Source of the DNA: Geosiphon pyriformis | Lineage: Eukaryota > Glomeromycota > Glomeromycetes > Archaeosporales > Geosiphonaceae | Assembly (NCBI GenBank): GCA_016748015.1 | Contig: JAAOMT010000776.1 | Span: 493,496-557,495 of the forward strand | Direction of reading: 5' to 3' | Length of the DNA: 64,000 nucleotides | Program-made: the position numbers and the translations under genes | Part shown: in pieces, positions 20,987-32,035 of the stretch | Layout of the letters: each line of letters begins with the position of its first letter | Numbering within the stretch: the stretch's first letter is position 1 | Notes under the pieces: model-generated | The model's database searches: none | What the model was told of the DNA's origin: nothing | Seen by the model: the letters and a program-made list of their open reading frames with translations, nothing else

Positions 20987-21844
20987 TATTACAAATGATT
21001 ATTTGGGGTTTCAAATCAAATAACAAATCCGTAACTTGTGCTCAATATTTTGACAATGCTGGTAATACTAGTATGTTGGTTGTGTCTGAAGGTTTTAAAG
21101 TTGAGTCCTTTGTATAATGGACAGAGATTTCTTGTTTATGTTATTAGCAGTTTTCTTGTAAGTTGTTTCCCAATTTCTTTCTCAGCTTGGTGGCTGGATT
21201 TATTCTGGCATTTGTGCCCTTCTAGTAAGCTATCTGATAATATATATATATAATTCTACTCTTATTTCTGGGTCTTTTACCAGGCTATCTGTGACGTTAA
21301 TAACTCAGTGCTTTAATCTTCAATCAAGTTTTAGTAACCAACAAAATAAAAATAAAGAAAATGAAAATGAAAAGAAAGAAAAATAAAAGAATAAGCCAAG
21401 GTAATGAACAAGTTAGTATCCCATCAATAGCTATAATCAAGAGCTATTGTTCTAGTGTAGTTAAGTATCAATTGCTATCAACATGAAGTGTTGATAGTGG
21501 AGAGTGAATTTGGATAGTAAATGATTTATTTATTTAATAGTTGTAAATTCAAGATTTCTAACTAAAAAATTCTGCTTTTTCTACTTTTAATGCTACCACT
21601 ATATATACCTAATTGATGTTTTATAAGATTGCTCACATTTTCAAGTGATATGCTATGATTTCTTAAGCAATGCTCACATTACTAAGCGATGTGCTCTAAT
21701 TTTCTAACATTGCTCCACATTGCTAAGCAATGTGCTGTGTTTTCTGACATTGCTCTACATTGCTGAGCAATGTGTTTACATGCTAAATACTATTCTTTTA
21801 TTGGTCTGCTATTTTTTCTATCTGTTTTCTTTTTATGAATAACA
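20987..21844 (-). repeat. LTR of element A (5' LTR)
   Basis: Begins TATTACAAATGATTATTTGG (terminal TGTTAC mutated to TATTAC) and ends GAATAACA. Matches 1973-2771. Contains extra palindromic ACATTGCT-R-AGCAATGT repeats at about 21690-21775. Confidence 0.9.
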
Positions 21845-22480
21845 TCACCCAGGAATGTCATTCTACATTTTTTTATTGAGCAACTGTTTACTGCAAGTGA
21901 GACATGATTTATTGTTCTACTTTTCTTGATATTTTGGGTATCCATATTATTCTCTATGGCATGGCTTATAGTAGTAATACATGTGTGTCCAGTAGTTTTT
22001 GTCTGGTGCCACCAAAGCTCCCATAGAAGAAAGTTTCTTCTTACAGTCTTTGCATTTGAGAGGTATATATGGCAGTTGTGGCAGTGGCTTATGGACTGAA
22101 TATAAATTTGTCCAGCCACTGTTTATTTTTTTAGTGTCAATGACTTTTTCAGTTACATTTTCTTCTTTTTTTTTTTTCTTTTTCTCTTGTTGTCTTCTTC
22201 CCACTCCTAAGTTAATGGTTTGTTTAGGTTGTTATCAGTTCCTCAGGCTTGATTGGTATTCCAGGTAAGTTCTTCTTTTTGTTTTCTTTTTTCATTGTCA
22301 TTCCAGGAGAGTATTGGTGGTAGCTTATTGTGGTCTTCTTCAGCCCATGATACTTAATAGGCTTCCTAAGTAGGTTTCTTTTCTTCTTCTTCAAATTTGA
22401 TAAGTAGTGCTGGCATGTTAATGGTCTTAAAGTAGCCACATGTGGCTGGTACACATGTGTGTCAACTGTTCTGGCTAAGT
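21845..22480 (-). pseudogene. Z: cysteine-rich module and spacer
   Basis: LKCKDCKKKLSSMGALVAPD lies at about 22085-22025, followed by Tyr-rich YYYYKPCHRE, where other copies have Cys (CYYCKAC), so several zinc ligands are lost by TGT/TGC to TAT/TAC changes. The Lys/Glu-rich spacer upstream (22204-22450) shows runs of Lys. Frame changes occur between the pieces. Confidence 0.6.
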
Positions 22481-23160
22481 TGAAGCTTCTGTGTGTTCCA
22501 ATTCAGCATTGTATTAATTTTGGACAACCAGTCATTGCCAATAAGTGCTTGGTATTGAGTGGCTTCCATGACTAATACCTTGATTGGCACAATGATGTCA
22601 TTGACTTCTATAGAGAAGTCATCAATTTTATCAATAGGGGTTTTGGTTGCCCCATTAGTGGTGATTATGCAAGCACTGGCAGCGCAATCAACTTGGTGAC
22701 TTAATTAGTTTATGAGTTGTCTTGTGATAATGCTGTCAACTAATCCACTATCTAAAATCAGTTTGATGGAATACTTATCCACTTTGGCATCAGTGTACAT
22801 TATGGTTATGGGTTTGGTGTCTAACACAGCTTCACTAAATAATAGAACTGGGTTCATTTCTTCGAGTTTAAAGAGAAATATAGTAGCAAGAGTTTTATCT
22901 TTGGTGCTGGTTGCAGGTGAAATATTATTGGTAAGTGTTGGTTGTTGGTTGGATTCCAGATTATTGGGTGAGACATCTTCTGAGGTAATCAGGAGACTTA
23001 AATAGTATTGTAAATTTGGGTTTTGGATGTACCCAGTTTCCAAGCTTTGAGAATGTAATCCTGATGGTTGGTTGAAAGAGTTGGAAATTGGTTGATGAAC
23101 AACTATCGCCGATCTCCAGTTTTGAGTGATCCATAATCTGGGGTTTTCTAGTGTCATTTG
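22481..23160 (-). pseudogene. Z: retropepsin-like protease
   Basis: ITIMYTDAKVDKYSIKLILD then DSGLVDSIITRQLIN: the D-S-G triad is kept but the following Ser-Ala-Gly is altered. Downstream, after stops, plus-strand positions 22500-22690 encode the flap and C-terminal strands as in A. Leader peptide NISPATSTKDKTLATIFLFK matches A's NIPPATITKDKSLATIFPFE. Confidence 0.75.
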
Positions 23161-25140
23161 AGCTGGGTTTGATGGCAGTGTTTGAACTGTGGGTGTTTGA
23201 TAAATTATTTGGGGCTGTGGCAGTTAATATATTATCTGTGGCTGTGGTTGATAAATTAGAGGTTAATATATGTGTAGTTGGTATATTGATGGTTATGTCA
23301 TTGGTAGGTAAATGATTTGATATTGATCTTAATTTGGGTGATGGTTCGGAGTTTGAAATTAGTAATCAGGGTTTTTGTATTGATTTCTCAATCATGGATT
23401 ACTATAAGAATGACAGTTGATTCTAATGTGACCTTGTTTACCACAGTTGTGACAAACATGTATCTCTTGCTGCCATATTTGATTAGATGCCGAGGGATGC
23501 AACTGATTTTGGAAACAATTGGCATTTTCTACATTATTGTGTCATTGTGGTGGCTGATAAATTGTGCAATTGTCAGCTAAGTATCCCTCTAATTTCTAAT
23601 TAATTGAATTACTAAATTGTTTCAATTTGAAATCCAATTTAGATGATCCATTTATCACTAAATTAACAGCTTGAGCATGGTTGGCTTCTAACTCAGCTGA
23701 CTCAAAGTCTCTGGTCTGAGTAATGGCAGCTTGAAGCATGACTGAATGTAATGGGCATACATGTTGGAAAATTTTACTGTACAGGCCACAAATGAACTGG
23801 CTCAAAATCTGTGGCACTATAAAATAGTTGGCATCAATTGCTTGGATCTGATGCAGATTTCAATAGAAGCATTCTAAGTATATAGTAATTGCTTCTGTAT
23901 CTCCTTGTTTGATTGTATTGAAAGTATTGGCCAAGTGATTAATACTATTATTATTACTAAAATATTTTAAAAATTCAAGTTTGAATTCCTGGAAGGTTTT
24001 TAGTTTGACAGCTAAGCTCTAATACCATAAATTAGCAGTATCTTGGAGAAAGTATGAAATTGCTTGGAAGGCTCTGTTATTGTTCCAGTTATTTGCCATA
24101 ATTGCTTTGATGACATCATTGATCCATGTCTAGGCATTGTCTTCTTTGCCAGTAAATTTTTCTAGTTTCACAATTGGTGCAAACACCATAAATTGTTGTT
24201 GCTGTTGTTAAAGTAGTTGTTGTTGAGGTGGTCCTTGTAGTGGTTGAATTTGCTGATTCAGTTGTTGGAGTAGCTACTGTAAGGATTTGGCTATTGGATT
24301 AATTGGTGGCTGATTGATGATTCTTATCAGAGATAGGTTTTGCTGATCAATTAATTCGGAATTTGGATTATTCTGATTTTCTTGAGTTTAAATATTCAGA
24401 GTTTTACTTTCCAGATTTTCTGAAATTGGGTTTTGATAAGTAAATTTCTGATCTTCAGCTTATTTTTTTTCTTCTTTTTCTGATTCTGTTACTTCCTATG
24501 GATCAGCTGTTCCAAAATCTGGTGGCAGTAGTGGTAATTGAAACTCTGATAGTGTTGGCAATTGTAAATTAAATCCTTTAAAATATTCGCCATATGGTCC
24601 TAATAGATCTGTTTTTTTTTGTTTACTTTGAAATAGAAGTCAGCCAAATATTAATGTTATGTTTAATATGGACATGTTTACTGATGTTATGTTGATGGCA
24701 CTTCCAAGTGTATAGTGGTAGGATGGATTGTTTGATGACTTAACTCTGGTTTTTTTCCAAGTGAGTGGTTGTATCCTTTGAGATATCACTGCTGATGTTT
24801 GCAGTTTTTTTTTTCCTTTACTGGCATATGTAATTGGGTATCTTTGTTGAGTGTGATATTCAATTTCTTTATTGATTTCTGTAATGATGGATGCAAAATT
24901 GTGGTTTGTTGGTTAGTGTTTTGAATTAATTCGTTGTAAAAGGTTTCTCTTGCTGACTTGGTATTTACTAGTGTCCCTAACAGATAGGCAATTTTCTCGT
25001 TAAAATAGAAATTAAAGGCTAATTCTGCTAATATGTAATTGTGGTTTAATTCCAAATGTTAACAGTAGTGTTGAAATAAGAATTTCACGAATTCTAAATG
25101 GTTTGCTCCTATTTTTTTTGATTCTGCCACTTTTGGATAG
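23161..25140 (-). pseudogene. Z: gag with CCHC zinc knuckle
   Basis: The sense N-terminus is near VAESKKIGANHLEFVKFLFQ (about 25125). ELNHNYILAELAFNFYFNEK follows at 25055, then a Gln/Pro/Asn-rich middle with many stops, the capsid-like part (IPQILSQFICGLYSKIFQHV region, 23817-23596) and a complete knuckle CHNCGKQGHIRINC (about 23458-23415). This intact copy of the knuckle is what shows B disrupted A's knuckle. Confidence 0.75.
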
Positions 25141-25172
25141 ATGTAGTTGGTGCTGGTTCTTTGTAGGATTAT

Positions 25173-25190
25173 ACTTTACAGGGAGCACCA
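25173..25190 (-). promoter_or_regulatory. Z: primer binding site
   Basis: Sense TGGTGCTCCCTGTAAAGT, two bases inside the 5' LTR. Shares TGGTGCTC with B. Confidence 0.7.
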
Positions 25191-25192
25191 AA

Positions 25193-25969
25193 TGTTACAA
25201 GTAATTATTTGGGGTCTCAAAGCAAATAACAAACCTGTAACTTGGTGCTCAATTGCTTTTAATGATATTGATTTCTGAAGGTGGTTTGTATTTAAAGGTT
25301 TTGGTTAAGTTCTTTATATAATAGACAAAGATTCAATAGTCATTTTCAGTAGCCTCCTAGAATCACAATTTTGTCAATTTTTTTCTTGGCTTGGTGGTTG
25401 GCAATCCTCTGATAAGTAATCCATAATTCTTGTACATGCTCTACCCATTCACAGAGGTCTTTTACTAAGCAATCCTTGATGTCAATAATTCAGCACTTAA
25501 TCCTTAATCAATTTAGTAAACAACAAAAAAAAAACAAATAAAAAAATAAAAGAAAACAAAAAAAATAAAGAAATAAGCCAAGGCAATTTTTTCAAGTTAA
25601 TATCCCATCAATAGCCATAATCAAGAGCTATTGTTTCAGTGTGGTTAAGTATGAATTACTATTAACATGAAGTGTTGATAGTGAACAGTTATTGATATTT
25701 GTAATGTAGAAGGTTGCTTAGATCAAAATCTAAACTAAAAGGTCTGTTTTTTCTACTTCTAATACTACTGCTATATATACATAATTGAGATTCCTTAATT
25801 CTATAATTCTTCACACCAGAAATCTTGGAATTTCTAAAATCCTACAATTCTTTTTAAGAGGAATCCTGCAATTCCTCTTGAGAAGAATCCTGGAATTCCA
25901 CATTTACTACAGCTACCTCTTATTGGCTAATTTATATGCTAATATACATTCTATGTTCTATGAGTAACA
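25193..25969 (-). repeat. LTR of element Z (5' LTR)
   Basis: Begins TGTTACAAGTAATTATTTGG and ends ATGAGTAACA. Related to A's LTRs along its length. Where A carries AGCAATGT palindromes, this copy has a cluster of AATCCTGGAATTCC-type repeats (about 25790-25900). Confidence 0.88.
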
Positions 25970-26397
25970 ATGGCTATTAACAGGATACTAACTTAATTGT
26001 CTTGGCTTAATTTTTTTATTTTTTTTTATTTTTTTTATTTGTTTTTGTTGTTTACTAATTGATTAAAGATTAATACACAGAATTATAGATGTCAAAAAAA
26101 CTGGTAAAAGATCTGTGAAACAAGAGTAAAACACTTGCAGAATTGAAAATAGCTTACTAGGAGAATTACCAGCCATTACATTGAGAAAAAAATTTAATAG
26201 AATTGCAATTCTGAGAGACTACTGAAAACAACCATTAAATTTCTGTCCATTATACAAAGAACTCAAACCCAAAATCTTCAGATCATTAAAACTCTTCAGA
26301 TCACTACAACCTTTAGATATTACTATTGTATCAATTATCAAGCACCAAGTTATGGGTTTGTTATTTGCATTGAGACCTTAAATAATTACTTGTAACA
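25970..26397 (+). repeat. Truncated LTR in opposite orientation
   Basis: This is the reverse complement of the left part of the Z LTR (25193-about 25625): it runs from ATGGCTATTAACAGGATACT to ATTACTTGTAACA. It lacks the other 350 bp or so and abuts the Z LTR without a spacer. It is a remnant of a plus-strand relative, or of an inverted rearrangement. Confidence 0.82.
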
Positions 26398-27020
26398 GTA
26401 CACAAGACGCTAATACCAGAAAAAAATTGATTTCTAATACAATTAAGACTTGAACTAACTTGCTGGGTGTTAGTAATGCTGGCTGTATAGCAATTTGGTT
26501 ATTACATGAGACTGAATTTTCTGGTTGCCTATATATGGCTTTGGCCAAAGGTTTTGTGATAAAGGAGTAGATAACTAACACAGTAAGTTTGTTGAGTTCT
26601 GGATCTAATAAAAATTTAATGGTTATTAATTTGATCTGGAGTTTTGCAGATCATAGATCTGCTATCTGGATACTGACTGCCAAATTAAGGATATATTATG
26701 AGAAATAAAGCCTTCTGCCAAAAGATAGATCTATAATTCTAGTTGTTTCTGGTTTAGCATTTTTGTGGTTCCATAAGATGATTCATGAGTTTGGTTTTAA
26801 ATTAAGCATTTATGTTTGTTTTGGTTTACATTTTGATTTGGCAAGTATGCATTTTGGTTTTTTGTACAATTTTTTTATAGTGGTGGATTTAGGTGTATAA
26901 TATTGTCTTGATTGATCCAAGTAGCTGATCACATATAGAAAAAGCATGAGCCATACTTAATTTAAGATCTTATTTGATTTTATGTACTTAAATAGTGGTT
27001 GAATTGCACTTGTAAAACTT
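26398..27020 (+). mobile_element. 5'-truncated LINE fragment (3' end only)
   Basis: The plus strand encodes a degraded LINE C-terminus, for example IWILTAKLRIYYEK followed by a stop, then IILVVSGLAFLWFHK. It ends with a 3' UTR resembling the reverse complement of 27270-27360 (CACATATAGAAAAAGCATGA..., TATGTACTTAAATAGTGGTTG) and an A-rich tail (TAATAATAATAAAAAAATC). It is tail-to-tail with the LINE at 27251-33990. Confidence 0.7.
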
Positions 27021-27250
27021 TAATAATAATAAAAAAATCTTTTGAAAAAATAATTTTTAATTAAAATTATTTATATTATTAATAATTAATAAAAGCTTTA
27101 TTATAAAAATTAGAAAAAATATTAAAGACTATTAATATTTTATGTTTTTAAATTAAAAAAAAACTTTACTACTACAAACAGATTTTAAATTAGTCTTTAA
27201 AAAAAATACATAAATATATATAATAATTTAAAAAATAAAAAATAACTTAT
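27021..27250. other. A+T-rich gap between two LINE tails
   Basis: Almost pure A and T with homopolymer runs. No gene or RNA seen. Confidence 0.6.
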
Positions 27251-27419
27251 ATTTTTTTTTATTAAAGTATTTAATGAATGTAGCCCAACCACTATCTAGT
27301 ACATAGAGCCAAACTAAATGGTTCAAACTAAATACAGTTCACGCATTTTCTATATGTGGCTAGCCACTCGGGCCAGAAAAGACAATACTACACACCTATA
27401 TTAACACAGAGACTACCAT

Positions 27420-28829
27420 CTAAACCAGAAAAAAAAAAACAAGGCCTGCGATAGCCAAAGCTAACAGCAAAAGATTCCAGCACACCAAGGAATCTGACAA
27501 CACAGAACTCACACGACATGACAGATCTGACAACTCACTATTATTACCAACCAAACCAGCCTTCTTTATACATACTTTAAACTCAGATCTTAACAACCAC
27601 ACTTTAGAATAATACAACTCAACCAACCTCCCAACCAAATTAACAACAAGGTTAACAGCTTTTTTTTTCTCATTAAAAACCTCAATAGTCTTCTTGCACC
27701 AATCCTTCAACATGAAATCCTTGCATATTACTGAATACAAGCCAACATCCAAATGACAAAGATCAAGCACCTGAGAAATGGCAAATGAAGATAAGCAGTA
27801 GACACCAACTAAGGAAGCCCAGAAAGCAGAAGCCTTGGACAAAATCTCTTTCTGAATGTCAGCATTCTGAGCACAAGTAAAGACATGATCCAGCAGTTCC
27901 ACCTCACCACACAACAAACAAAGCACACCAGGATACTTTTTATCATAAAGCCTTTTACAGACAGCAATAGGCAACCTATAATGCACAGCTTTCATCATAT
28001 ACATATGCAAAGTGGCCAATCTCTGACTAGTAAATCCCACAAGTATGTATGAATCAGAGTGCCACACCCTTGAGGTGGTGACCCAATCCACATTGCTAAC
28101 TGACACCCTTGAAATCACATTATGATCAGGACCTGCTTTCCAATGAGCCCTAGACACAGACCTAAACACATCCCAAACAAAATGATGAGTATTGCCAGAC
28201 ACAGCCAAGCCCTCAACCATCAGAAATTGTTTTTGCACACTCATGGGCAAAAAAACTGGAGAATCTGCTGCTTCACCAGCCAAAGTATTAGCCTTCACAT
28301 TACTGGCCACCCCAGAATGACTCTTGACTTTAATCCAATACACAGTAAGATCTTTATACTGGACCAAATTGTAAATATGTCTCCTCTCTATCCAGCAATG
28401 ATCACAAAAGTTGAGAAAGACTAGTACTATTTCAGACACACATGCATCAATAGCAGCTTGACTATTAAGATATACATCCACCCTACACAAGAATAGAACA
28501 CACTCCAAAGCCAAGGCAACTGCATGTAATTCAGCCATTGTAGAAGAAAGAAGGCCCCAAACTCCAATGCTAATACTCATGTCCAAAGCCGGAAAATATG
28601 CAGCTGCTCTACACATGATCTCAGCAGAACCAGTATTTTTCAATAAACCATTAGTATAAACTTCAAAATTACCAGACCAGACTTTATGCAAACCATCCCG
28701 AATATCCACAAATCCCTTGGAATTTGAAATGCACAAACTGGGCAAAAGCAAAAAAGAACCCACCAAGACAGATTTAAAAGAACTCTTATTATTCAAAAAT
28801 CTAGAAATGAGCACAAACCAATAAGACAC
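27420..28829 (-). pseudogene. LINE ORF2 C-terminus: RNase H and CCHC zinc finger
   Basis: Open for 469 residues. The RNase H motifs are present but three acidic residues are Asn: FEVYTNGLLKN (Asn codon 28650-28652, Asp expected), LNSQAAIDAC (28464-28466) and KANTLAGEAA (28287-28289). The Glu in TMAELHAVALALE is kept. The zinc finger is CLLCGEVELLDHVFTC. The long open frame together with lost catalysis implies substitutions without indels. Family: LINE ORF2 with RNase H domain, common in fungi. Confidence 0.85.
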
Positions 28830-31329
28830 AAAGTCCCTAGGATCTAATTTTTTCCAGCAGTAAAAAGTTTTCCAGTCTATTACCCTCTTTTTTTTATCAT
28901 ACAGTCAGTCACTAAAGGCAACTCCAAAATGCTTTAAAGAACTAACAGAATCAAAAAACAAAGACTCTCCCAAGACCAAAAACATTGAAAAGACACCAAG
29001 ATCATGGAAGGCATTGGGTAATTTATTTGCCAAAGATAACTCATTGTCCAAAAAAATCTTAATTACACCAGCCAAAAAATTGTTTACTGGGCTAACACAC
29101 AACCTTGTAGGAAACTACAAAGGATTCAAAAGAGCCCAACCTAAAACTTATAAATCCAGAAACTGGTGATAAAACAAATGACCAAGAATCCCATGATCAT
29201 TGGAAAATGAGATCACAGCAGCCAATTTACTCTCAGTCTGGACTTGTTCAAACGACTTTAAACCATACAAAAATGGGTGATGCAAAGCTTCACTAGGGAA
29301 ATTACACAGCAAACATGCTTTAAACTTGAGATTTTTCCTAATCATAATGTCCTATTTGTGACAAACATTCAACAAAACAAAACTAAACTGAGTTTAGTAG
29401 CCAACTATAGGCTGCAAGACAGCCAAAACCAAGTACAAAAATTGTTTATTCATAACAGCTTTTCTGAGCAAAACATTGGTGAAGAAATGAACATCAGAAT
29501 AAGCTTTGGCAATACTAGGCTTGAACAACCCCTCTGTAGACAAAAACATTCCCAAATAACAATGTGTTTCACCTTTTTTGGCTATTGAAATTGGCTGCCC
29601 ACAAATACTTAAAGAAGCTGCTCTAACACCTTGATTAATAGGGATAGCTACTGTCTTTTTACTGTTGATAGAAATATCATTAATCACAAAAGAACTCACT
29701 AACAATATCCAAAGCATACTGGATGGAGGCCTGACAATTTCCAACCCAAATAGTATTATCAACAAATACACCAGCTGCAAAATAAGACATCTTACTACCA
29801 CCATTCTTAATTCTATTTGTTCTTGAAACAAATTTAGTATCAATCTAGTATCCACACAATTGTTCATGTCATTTGATCTCACATAAGAGTGGATCATAAA
29901 AGATCCTCTACAAAAGGAATGAGAAGACCTTACCTTGATCCAACTTATCATGGACTCTGTAGCCATCTGACAGACCAAAATCAATCATTATTTTGTTTAA
30001 TCTATTTTTATATATATTCCCAAAGAAATCAATAAATCTGCTATACATTTTAATATACTGCAAGCTAGCTTTTAGATGGTGCCATCCAACAGAATTATAT
30101 GCTTTTCTCATGTCTTACTGAACCAACCAGATTTCTCTATTCTTTTCAAAAGCATCTTTAATTATTAACCCAATGGCAAACACTGGAAATTGAGTAGATG
30201 TACTCTTTAGTACTAAAAAGTTGTTGTCTCAGAAAACATTGAATTTGCTATATACTAATAAGATACAATCTGACAAAATCTTAAACAAAATCTTTCTAGC
30301 AGTCTCAATTAGTACTATTGGTTGAGTGTTTGTAAGAACACCATTCCAGTTATATGGCTTAGAAATCATCAAAACTCATGCTTTTTTCCACAGAATGGGC
30401 ACTTCACCAACAGTCAAACATGTATTCAACAGCACCAACAAACACTTTAACACCTCCTCACCACTATGCTTTCATAATTCATTGGGAATGCCCAACAGAC
30501 TGACTGCTTTGCCATCAGGCAGACTACCAATAACCAGGGCCAATTCACTCATGTCAATTGTACACATTATACTGGAGAAGGTATTATCTCTAACATAGCC
30601 CAGTGGTGTATACTGATAAGCCCACAGATTAAACAGCACCAGAAGCACTGAATGTTTTCTTGTTCAACCCTTCATGATCTTATCTACATCTGACTTTACT
30701 TTTTTAGGTTTTAAAACCAACTCATTATCTACCACCAAGTGGTCTAACACTATCTTGCAAAATGAATGATCCAAAACACTTCTAATCAAGCCATCTTTGT
30801 CTAAACAAAACTTCTCTATGCATTTTTTGATTGCATTCCTAATTAACATTTCCTTAGCCAATTTCGATTCATACATTTTGGATTTTCTATATTCTCTCTT
30901 GACAAGAGATAAATGTTTGAAAATGTTCATCTGTTTCTCACCAGCCTGAACCATACAAGTAACAATGAGAGCCTTATCAACATCTAATGTTAACCATCTC
31001 TTCACAAAATTATTGAAACCAAGAATGTCAGCTGAACTCAACTTTTTGACAATTTTCGCAACTAGCAACTCAAGCCCCAGAAATTTAGAGGGCTGTTTAT
31101 TTTTCAAGCACCAAAATTTACTGAACCAATGCTTAAAGAAAATTTCATCTGCAGATTCTACTATTACCCTCTCTAATACTGACCATATTGAGTCTAAATT
31201 ATTATTTGCAGCAGCAGTAGAAAACCTATTCTTTGCTCCCAAAAGTCTGGCAGAGGAACAATCCTTATAATGTAACCACTTGGCGTCATCTGTATCCTTG
31301 ATCTTAAACTTCCAACAATCTCTGTTAGT
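28830..31329 (-). pseudogene. LINE ORF2: reverse transcriptase
   Basis: The N-terminal RT region is at 31242-30664 (NNLDSIWSVLERVIVESADE, FLGLELLVAKIVKKLSSADI). Motif A reads MRKAYNSVGWHHL (Asn codon 30094-30096; Asp expected). The catalytic box reads VFVDNTIWVG (29755-29763; VDD expected). The thumb region (NDISINSKKTVAIPIN, CYLGMFLSTEG) continues in another frame after an extra base in the A-run at 29688-29691. RT would prime on nicked target DNA. Catalytically dead as written. Confidence 0.85.
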
Positions 31330-32020
31330 CTATTTCCACAAGTTATTTAACTGAATATCTAAAAGCCCACCCAACCTAATAGACATTATAACAGCATTAT
31401 GATTAGTATCAAAGAAATCTAAAACAGAAATAATCTTGTGACCAGCCACTGCCAACAACAAACACCTACTCACAAAAATATAGTCGATAACTTTCATAGC
31501 ACCCTTTAAGTTGCCCCAAGTAGAAGCATTGACCAATGAATGTTCATTAAAAGCATTGACCAAGCCCAACCCTAAGCAGAACTTAAAACTAGCACTTTTT
31601 CTAGACCCATCTTTATTGAAATCTTCACCTAGCACCACAAATATAGAGGAATTAACAGTCTTGACAATAAAAAAGTTGATCACAGAGAACTGACCAAACT
31701 TAGCCTCAGCAAAAGCACCAGCATACAGACCCAAGATTGTCACCAACAGCTTGTCTTTAAATAGGAGCTGAACAGATATAAAATGACCAGAGACTTTCTC
31801 AATTTTCACAACATAACATGTGAAAAAATTGTTCAAAATGATCATCACCTCAGTACCAAAAAAACTTTTGTCCACACCAGAAGAGAAAATTCTTACTTTA
31901 TTAAATCTGTTCATGATTTATGGTCTTGTATTAGGCCTTAACTTTGTTTCTGTAACAATAGAAACCATATTTTTATATTTTATGTGTCAACAAACAATGT
32001 CTTTCTGCTTGGCAAGAACA
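31330..32020 (-). pseudogene. LINE ORF2: APE-type endonuclease
   Basis: From 31914: MNRFNKVRIFSSGVDKSFFG, then VVLGEDFNKDGS (GDFN-like motif), VIDYIFVSRCLL and FFDTNHNAVIM near the end, where Asn (31402-31404) replaces the Asp of the conserved S/T-D-H motif. Upstream of the Met, in frame, VSIVTETKLRPN matches the catalytic Glu motif TETK. The domain makes the target-site nick. Confidence 0.85.
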
Positions 32021-32035
32021 TTGATACTCTGAACA

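Larger units (their letters stand above)
1973..21844 (-). mobile_element. Ty3/gypsy element A, full-length, inserted in Z and carrying B
   Basis: Paired LTRs at 1973-2771 and 20987-21844 bound the element. The internal region reads gag, protease, Cys module, dUTPase, RT, RNase H, integrase, extra ORF on the minus strand. The flanks TCGC (1969-1972) and TCAC (21845-21848) are a 4-bp target duplication with one transition, and joining the flanks restores Z's colinear sequence. Element B interrupts gag. By eye the two LTRs differ at clearly more positions than B's pair, as expected if A is older. Stops and at least one frameshift in the integrase region make it inactive. Confidence 0.9.
21845..25969 (-). 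mobile_element. Ty3/gypsy element Z, upstream half with 5' LTR
   Basis: Continues the Z sequence cut at 1972. Sense order from 25969: 5' LTR, PBS, gag, protease, spacer, first part of the Cys module. It belongs to the same subfamily as A (LTR, gag and protease colinear), so A has jumped into a relative. Confidence 0.85.

Noticed and set aside
28122-28424. 100-residue plus-strand frame
   Set aside because: Antisense to the LINE RNase H domain; no domain or codon support.
27420-31914. A-to-I RNA editing as repair of TAG/TGA/AAT lesions
   Set aside because: G-to-A lesions could in principle be reversed by editing, but C-to-T lesions such as CAA to TAA and CGA to TGA are as evident and would not be. 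Ordinary decay is simpler.
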